Positions 19,081-25,000 of a stretch of DNA of 25,000 bases are shown piece after piece. The notes under the pieces were generated by a model. That model searched no databases and was not told where the DNA came from. It saw nothing but the letters and a program-made list of their open reading frames with translations. Position 1 is the stretch's first letter. Every line of letters starts with the position of its first letter. Position numbers and translations under genes: made by a program. Location: assembly GCF_000204055.1 (NCBI RefSeq), contig NW_006768822.1, positions 546,743 to 571,742 on the forward strand, written 5' to 3'. This DNA is from Melampsora larici-populina 98AG31. Lineage: Eukaryota; Basidiomycota; Pucciniomycetes; Pucciniales; Melampsoraceae.

Positions 19081-20796
19081 TCATTGCTTATGCATGTTCT
19101 CCGCCAAGGATAGAGCCTCAGAGAACTCGCCAGGAACCTTTATCCCAGCCTTGAGCCACTCCCAAGAGGAAGCAGGTCGCTCAATGGTACGGCTAGTCAT
19201 AGCCAAACGATTGGACCCGCACACATCAGCTGCACCTGAAAAGATCCTTTCACAAGAACAGGTTGTTCCAGAACGACCCAAAAAGTCACGAGCCATGAGG
19301 GCAAGGACACGAAATGCGCCACAATTATCCTGCAGCATAAGACACAGTCAGAGATTTTGAAGTTAAAGATAAGATGATGAAGAAAGACAACGTACCCTCC
19401 ACCACAACAAAAGTGTGCCACAGCTAAGTAAAATTTCACTGACATGTAACCTTCAAGTTCTTGTTTGGTATCATCATTAGGTCCAGACGCCATAGAATAA
19501 AATACATTATATTTGTCATCAGTGACAGTATTATCTTGCTGGACAGTGGTGATTGTTGTGACCGGATGACTAGCTTGATATTGAATTGAATAAGAATCCA
19601 GACATTGTTCGACAATTGTTTGGATGCGAGTTACATGTGATGGATGATGAAGTGCAAAGAACTTAATCCTGAGTCAAGGGTTGAGGACAGTAGCAACTAC
19701 AATAGCATCACATTCAAGAGTCTCTGACTCGTAATGATGAAGGCGACTGATCATGCTTGACGTCAATTTTTGAAGGCTGGTGTATGGTGTATAAGTATTG
19801 AGTTTTTGAAGGGATGTCCTGACAGGGTGATAGTTGAGTAAGATTATAGCTGCTGTGGAATGATTGCCCTCGATCCTCGAGGTAGCTAAAACAGTAACCT
19901 AGTCAAGACATCAGCAATCAGTAAAAGATTGTAAGGTGGAAGGATCGAGATAGATATCAAAGTACTCACTTCCATAACCTCATTCAAAGCAGTTGCACAT
20001 AGCCATTCACTTTTTGAGATTGATATTTCTTCAAAATAACCCTCCTCGTCATTTGCTAACATCTGATTTATTGCCTGTAAATAAAGTGATAAATTAGTGG
20101 CTTCAAACCGACTGAGCTCAGTAAATGGAAGTCTTACCTTGGCTCTATCTACCATGATTGATTGGCTCTGGTGCAAGCCATTCCATTTGGTGGACTCACC
20201 AAGGATAGGACAACACAAAGTCCTACCCAACTCCTTAGCACAGTTGTGGAATTCCAGACGTCAGGATGGACAACAAGCAATCAGTTGGCTTACTCGATTG
20301 ATCTGCAGAGATTGAAATCAATATTGAGATGAAGAAAGTTGGCAAGAGTGTGAAGAGAACTTACCTTCTTGATTGCTTGAATCACTAGGTCAGGCCAGCT
20401 TCTTGAACTAGGTAAGACAGCGGGGTCCGGGAATTGAGATAGTTGGTCATTGTTGTCACCATCACTGTCAGATTCACAGTCGCAAATGCGAGATTGGCTA
20501 GCTTCCAAAACTTCAGTTTCATTGGCTTCTTCAACTTGCATTTCATCAGTTTCATTGTTAAGAGTGATGGAAGGGGTGAGAATGTTGAAAAGAGGCTGGG
20601 TGGTTGGCTTGGTGTGGCCGGAATCAAGACCAATTGAGGCTATACCGTGCTTGACAAGCAGGGCTAGCTTATGAGCATAGCAAAAAATTTGCATACGTCC
20701 TGCTGGCTAGTCAACACTTGGGGTAGCCTCTTGAAACATCCGCTGTACTTCATAAGCAAGGGTGTGGTTGTTTGAGCCCAAATCAGTGGTTTGGGC
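19081..20796 (-). pseudogene. hAT-superfamily transposase relic
   Basis: On the minus strand the relic reads from a TTDLGSNN segment (near 20790) through IFCYAHKLALLV (about 20690), STKWNG (about 20180) and ALNEVMEV, to the hAT C-terminal dimerisation region with WWRDNCGAF, LALMARDFLG, SCERIFSGAADVCGSNR and RTIERPASSWEWL, ending at the stop at 19081. Several introns of about 60 nt can be placed (for example after VIQAIKK and after DRAK). It is dead: in-frame TAG at 20709-20707, TGA at 20263-20261 and TGA at 19676-19674, and a frameshift just before the WWRDN segment. Both TGA codons sit where CGA (Arg) would be expected. The N-terminal zinc finger is missing. The transposase would have been a cut-and-paste RNase H-like enzyme. 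Confidence 0.85.
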
Positions 20797-20867
20797 TAAC
20801 ATGTAGATAAACAAAGAAGATCAGGTTTAAGTTTGAAGATGATGATGAAAAAAGATAAAAAAAACTT

Positions 20868-20924
20868 ATCATAAAACTAAAGGCACAACTGAGTTTCTCG
20901 GCAAAACTGGATTAAACCCCTAAG
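20868..20924 (+). repeat. Hairpin element ending CTAAG, copy 1
   Basis: This copy reads ATCATAAAACTAAA, then GCACAAC, then a weak stem (AGTTT and AAACT around CTCGGCA), then GGATTAAAC and CCCTAAG. It matches copy 2 at 22869-22926 almost base for base, and similarity stops abruptly after CTAAG. It lies just upstream of the truncated hAT relic. See copy 2 for interpretation. Confidence 0.75.
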
Positions 20925-22868
20925 CCTTAACTACATGTACCTACAAGACCAACCTTGAATAGCCTTGAATCCAATACCATCTTACCTACATCAACTTCCA
21001 CCTTCCCAGCTTTTGATTTACAAACACCTCTCTGTCTCCCCTTCAATGGCCACTTGGTACCTTGTATCAACCACTTACTTTGGATCCACCACAAATCCCA
21101 AATGTATCATCACAGAAACTCAAATGGGGGACAACCAAAACAACCTGGCAATATTTATGTTCCACAAGCATTTGGTGGGATGAGAGGATCCCTTGGTGCT
21201 AGATTACAAAGAACACATTCTATCATGCGGACAAATTATCTCTGAATGTTGGCAAGTGCTTCCGATTGCAAAATATGGCTCAGAAATGCTCCCAGAAAGC
21301 ATGTTCTGGTATCTCCCAACAAGAAAAGTTTCTTGCAAAAGTCAAGTTGGAGCCCTTCAAGCTGCTCTAGGCAAGCCAACTATCAAAGTACTCAAGTTAA
21401 TTGAGAAATAGATTGACTCTTTTTGTATGTCTGATCACCCTATTTTCACTCATAATCTCGCCAACTGATTTGACGGTTTGCATCCTGCTTTGAGGATTCA
21501 CAGAACGATCACGCCTTGACAAATACTTGACAAAGTATCAGTTTCTGAGAACGACTTGGTTTCCCTTCAATGAGACCCACTTGGTTTGCCTTCAAGGTGT
21601 GAGTCATCCAATCAAAGTAAATGGCATAAGTACATCCTCTAATCTACTTAATTCTGTTCATCATCTAATTGATCTCATTACGTCTGCTTCATTCAATCGT
21701 ATAAGATTGTGTGTGTTTTCCTGCCATAAGACGTTATTGATTGTTCTCAATTGATCAACTGTTCCCTTGCGAACCCTGCCATTAATTCAATTGACACTCA
21801 AATATAAAGCTGCATCCTCCAAACTCCGTCATTGTCTTATATCAAGCACAAACATGAACAGTGAAATTCACAATAAAATTTAAATGGTTCAAGCTAATGA
21901 CTAATCAAAGGACATGATATAGTGAGTTTTGTTCCGCACATGCACAATCACAATTTGTGCTGAAATCTGCTTCTGACAACCTTGTTTTGGACACACCACA
22001 ATTAGTGTAGTTGGACCACTTGCTATCAAATTACCTAGGTTCCCAAGGTTATCAGCTTGAAAGGTCAACTCTGCTGTATTGCTAAATTGATTGGCTTGAA
22101 TGTGTCTGAATCCACTATCAACAATCAACAATCAAAAACGAGTTCATACACCGTTCAATACTTTATTACCTGACCCACGCCATAACAAATCAAGTTTGAT
22201 AACAAATTCATCACCAATTTTGATTCTCGAACCAATTTCAATTGGACCAATTAACTCAGACTCAACCCAAGTTGAATTTCTAATTAAGTGATTTAAACCC
22301 AACAACCAATTGTAATTTATCATGAAAAAAATATCAAGAGAACTCGAAAATGGAGGAAACAGAAGCAAATTGCAAAGCGATCCAAGTTCAATATAAGTTT
22401 AGTTGATAATGAACAACAACAACAAGACTATATCAAAATGATGAAAATGAAAATAAACCTATTAAAACAAAATCATCTAGAGGAGGTAGAAGGAAAAGTT
22501 CAAAATGTGATACTAACACTGATCCACCACCAACCAGAAATCTTAAATCGTTCAGAACCTGATTAAACTGATTTAAACTGTAAGTTATTTAAGCTGTGCA
22601 TTGAAAACCATCCATAGTGGTAAAGCAGATGGATATGAAAAAAAAGAATCAAAAATATGAATAAAAAACTAAATCATAGAAGAACTTCATCAATCAATTC
22701 AACAACATAAGAACAAGTTGCAACAATAAGTAAAGAATGTATACCATCAGTTCTCCAATGATCTCGAGTGATAACATATCATCCTAAATTAGATCCAAGT
22801 GCAGTACTTGGTATAATCACTAACAAGATTAAAAGTATAGAATCAATACAAACATCAGCCATAGAAGG
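20925..22868. other. Region between two hairpin elements, unidentified open frames
   Basis: AT-rich with some coding-like texture. A plus-strand frame at 21193-21411 includes SECWQVLPIAKYGSEM and VGALQAALGKPTIKVLKLIEK, and another plus-strand frame lies at 21527-21754. Minus-strand frames at 22368-22144 and 22131-21901 contain GSRIKIGDEFVIKLDLLW and LIVVCPKQGCQKQ and could be adjacent exons of one gene remnant. I recognise no family in any of these. Near 22480 a plus-strand stretch is rich in Arg, Lys and Ser. All may be decayed. Confidence 0.3.
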
Positions 22869-22926
22869 ATCATAAAACTAAAAGCACAACCCAGTTTCTC
22901 GGCGAAACTGGATTAAACTCCCTAAG
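22869..22926 (+). repeat. Hairpin element ending CTAAG, copy 2
   Basis: CCAGTTTC (22891-22898), TCGGC, GAAACTGG (22904-22911) form a perfect 8-bp stem. It is followed by ATTAAACTCC and CTAAG. A hairpin about ten bases from a CTRR-type end is the form of a Helitron 3' terminus on the plus strand. Against that, the following base is G in both copies where T is usual. It could instead be the end of another transposon family in which the stem is a subterminal repeat. Confidence 0.7.
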
Positions 22927-24656
22927 GTATGATATCCTAAGTCCCCAAGTGCTTCCAACCCTTGCACACAGCTTCGAGCTTGAACCCAAGCCTACCCTTG
23001 CAATCACCCCGATCCTCGCTATCCCATCTCTCATTACCTCTCATTGCCCCTTGATTCTTCAGCCGTCATCACACATGACTTCCACGCCGTCCCTCTAGAC
23101 CTTTTCCTAGAATCAGTAATCGACTCAAACGCTATACCAAAACACCCACAATTTCTATTTTCAATCAAATCACCTCGTTACCTTTCAACGACAACGTTAA
23201 TTCCCCATCGGTTATCGATCCCATGCCGAACTATCATGTCGTGTCGAACATCCCAGCCTCTGATTGGTTTTGCAGCTACGCTAATGGCAATCATCGACAC
23301 CGCGTGGCACCATTCTCTGTATCCACCCGGTCACTCTTAACCAAAATCATGCAGTTTTACGTATCCTTCAGGTTTATTGTTACTCTCGGATCTCATTCGA
23401 GTAAGATATAAGTACCCTCACCAACCCTCCTTTACTCCACCGCTGCTAAATTGTTAAAGTGACTGACCAAGGCATTATTGCAACTTGTAGTTCACTACTG
23501 TGTAACTCGTCTTCAAGTCCACACCACGTCAGTTTGATCTTCTTCCTGCTTCCTACGTATAAATTGCAGCGTCGTTGAGGCTGGCGTGGCGTCATCTTTA
23601 TTACCTCAGATTAAACATGCAGACCGACCACCAACCGCTGTAGAACTCCTACGCAGTGTAGCGTAGGCTGAGCCGGAGAGGGGATGAAGTACCGCCGGAG
23701 TGAAGGGAAGTACAACAGATGCAGTTAAGCTGCCCTCAACCTTATAAGAATCTCAAAAGTTCACGCAGAGGAGCACAATTCTAAACAAATCTTTCCTGCT
23801 ACACACAATCAACACCTGTAATAATGTTATTTTATCCTTTCTACTGATAAAATCAGTACCGAACCTGGTCCGAAACAGCTCAGACAAGTCTAACGACTGT
23901 ACTGAGTGGTCACCAAGGTCCTTAAACACTAAAAGTGTTTAAGCTAGGGTTATAGAAAGTCTAACACAACACTACACAAATATGTAATTATGTTTCACAG
24001 TCAAAATTGCTTTCGAAATACACAAATGAGATCTTTGTAGAGATTTGAAAAAATTAAATCAAAAATATAAAAATATATTAATATTAATGCTAGAGTAGAA
24101 GTTATCTGAACTTCTCCCAACGGCGATGAATTAAAAAAATTAAACTACTAATTTTACTCCCCAAAAAAAAACAATGTAATATCTTTAAACTCGATAAAAC
24201 ACTAGAAAACTACTTATAGGACTTTCACAGGTAACGCTTTCACACACACACAAGTTTCACGCGCCAGACTCTTGACTCTTATAAAATATCAACGCTAATA
24301 TCCTTATAAGGGTTTTAAGACTCTAACAGATAACACTTTTAATGAAGCACTAACTCAATAATCGAAAAATTAATAATCAACACTCGATGGACGAACCGAC
24401 TCCTACAAACTTCCTTCAACTCGCCTCTTTATACTCGATTCCTCCACAGCCACCTCTTTTATTTTATTCAAATTAAACCCTTACATCATCTCCCTCCTAC
24501 TCAATTTTAAATTCATTTTAAGTAAGTCCCTCTACTTTCTCTCGTCTTTTCTTCATTCTTTTCATCTTTGACTAATGCTTTACATAACTTCAATCTAACA
24601 TTTGATTTTCTCTTCAATTTCATTCTAATTCTTTTATTCAAGTAGTTCTTGATGTT
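22927..24656. other. Right flank with several perfect short hairpins, no gene recognised
   Basis: Perfect stems occur at 23648-23667 (CCTACGC and GCGTAGG), 23842-23858 (TACTGAT-AAA-ATCAGTA) and 23921-23943 (CTTAAACACT-AAA-AGTGTTTAAG, 10 bp). The last two share the loop AAA. A plus-strand open frame at 23044-23340 has no recognisable domain. The moderately GC-rich part at 22950-23700 may be a retrotransposon LTR or remnant, but I found no paired copy or tRNA-primed site. Confidence 0.4.
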
Positions 24657-24930
24657 CTAGATCGATAGCTTGTCTAGGAATCCGATCGATTCGATTCCTA
24701 GGCTTGCCATTTAATTTAATTGATTTATTTAAACATTCTTTTCTCTTTTTGTTATTTTTCAATCTTCTTTCTAGATCTAGCTGCTTTCCTAGGAATCCAA
24801 TTGATTCGATTCCTAGCTTTGTTATTTAATTTAAAATTGATTTATTTAAAATATCTTTTCGATTTCTTTCCTAGATTGAACGCTTTCTTAGGAACCCGAT
24901 CGATCCGAGCTTGAGACTTGCTAATTTGAT
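24657..24930. repeat. Degenerate tandem repeat with an embedded hairpin, three units
   Basis: Units begin CTAGAT at about 24657, 24773 and 24871 (spacing about 116 and 98 bp). The first two carry AGGAATC, a 10-nt loop ending GATTC, then GATTCCTAG, followed by a TTTAATTT and TTGATTTATTTAAA tail. The stem is complete in units 1 and 2 and decayed in unit 3. No coding capacity is apparent. Confidence 0.65.
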
Positions 24931-25000
24931 TTTTCTTTTATAAATATATATATCATTTAATTAATATGAATTTGTCTTGATGCGTTCTTGATTTGAATCG

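Noticed and set aside
18677..20922. hAT element bounded by TAGGGGTG at 18677 and CCCCTA near 20922
   Set aside because: The flanking 8-bp sequences do not match and the second boundary belongs to a repeated hairpin element, so the ends are not supported.

Overview
The window looks like a repeat-rich stretch of a fungal nuclear genome, most likely a basidiomycete and possibly a rust (Pucciniales). The reasons are very short introns (about 48-84 nt, GT..AG, often with a CTGAC or CTAAC branch site), AT-rich flanks full of dead transposons, a hAT transposase relic, and an ARP5 (actin-related protein 5) fragment of fungal type. The lineage call is inference; family membership of the transposases is well supported.

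The centre of the window (about 3236-15957) is what I read as one complete, 12.7-kb autonomous Helitron, oriented on the minus strand. Its left (3') end is a GC-rich hairpin followed by CTAG and a host T. Its right (5') end begins TC after a host A. It carries an unbroken 1473-residue RepHel transposase (13893-9365, two introns) with the zinc-finger N-terminus, the HUH nuclease, the two-tyrosine motif and a PIF1-type helicase.

Flanking the transposase inside the element is a family of small paralogous genes: A (5172-6003, +), B (7588-6543, -), C (8037-9173, +, broken) and D (15375-14440, -). A more degenerate candidate, E (about 4855-4084, -), may be a fifth. A, B and D share three introns, all phase 0, at equivalent places and a third exon of exactly 51 codons ending in G-x-[IL]-x9-W plus three residues. 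C shares the first two introns and a 50-codon third exon. The proteins look rich in beta strand and could be OB-fold/RPA-like single-strand DNA-binding passengers, but that is inference. This expanded passenger family is the most interesting content of the window.

The Helitron has been hit by two smaller elements. A 649-bp TA-flanked MITE lies at 3398-4046. A 382-bp CACTA-like MITE (8071-8452, TGG target duplication) sits in exon 1 of gene C; taking it out restores that exon's frame exactly.

The right flank (15958-25000) is AT-rich. It holds a frameshifted ARP5 gene fragment (16643-16990), 69-bp tandem repeats in a higher-order array (17340-17947), a hAT transposase pseudogene (20796-19081), two copies of a 57-58-bp hairpin element ending in CTAAG, and hairpin-bearing tandem repeats at the right edge. 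The left flank (1-3235) is AT-rich and contains nothing I can name.
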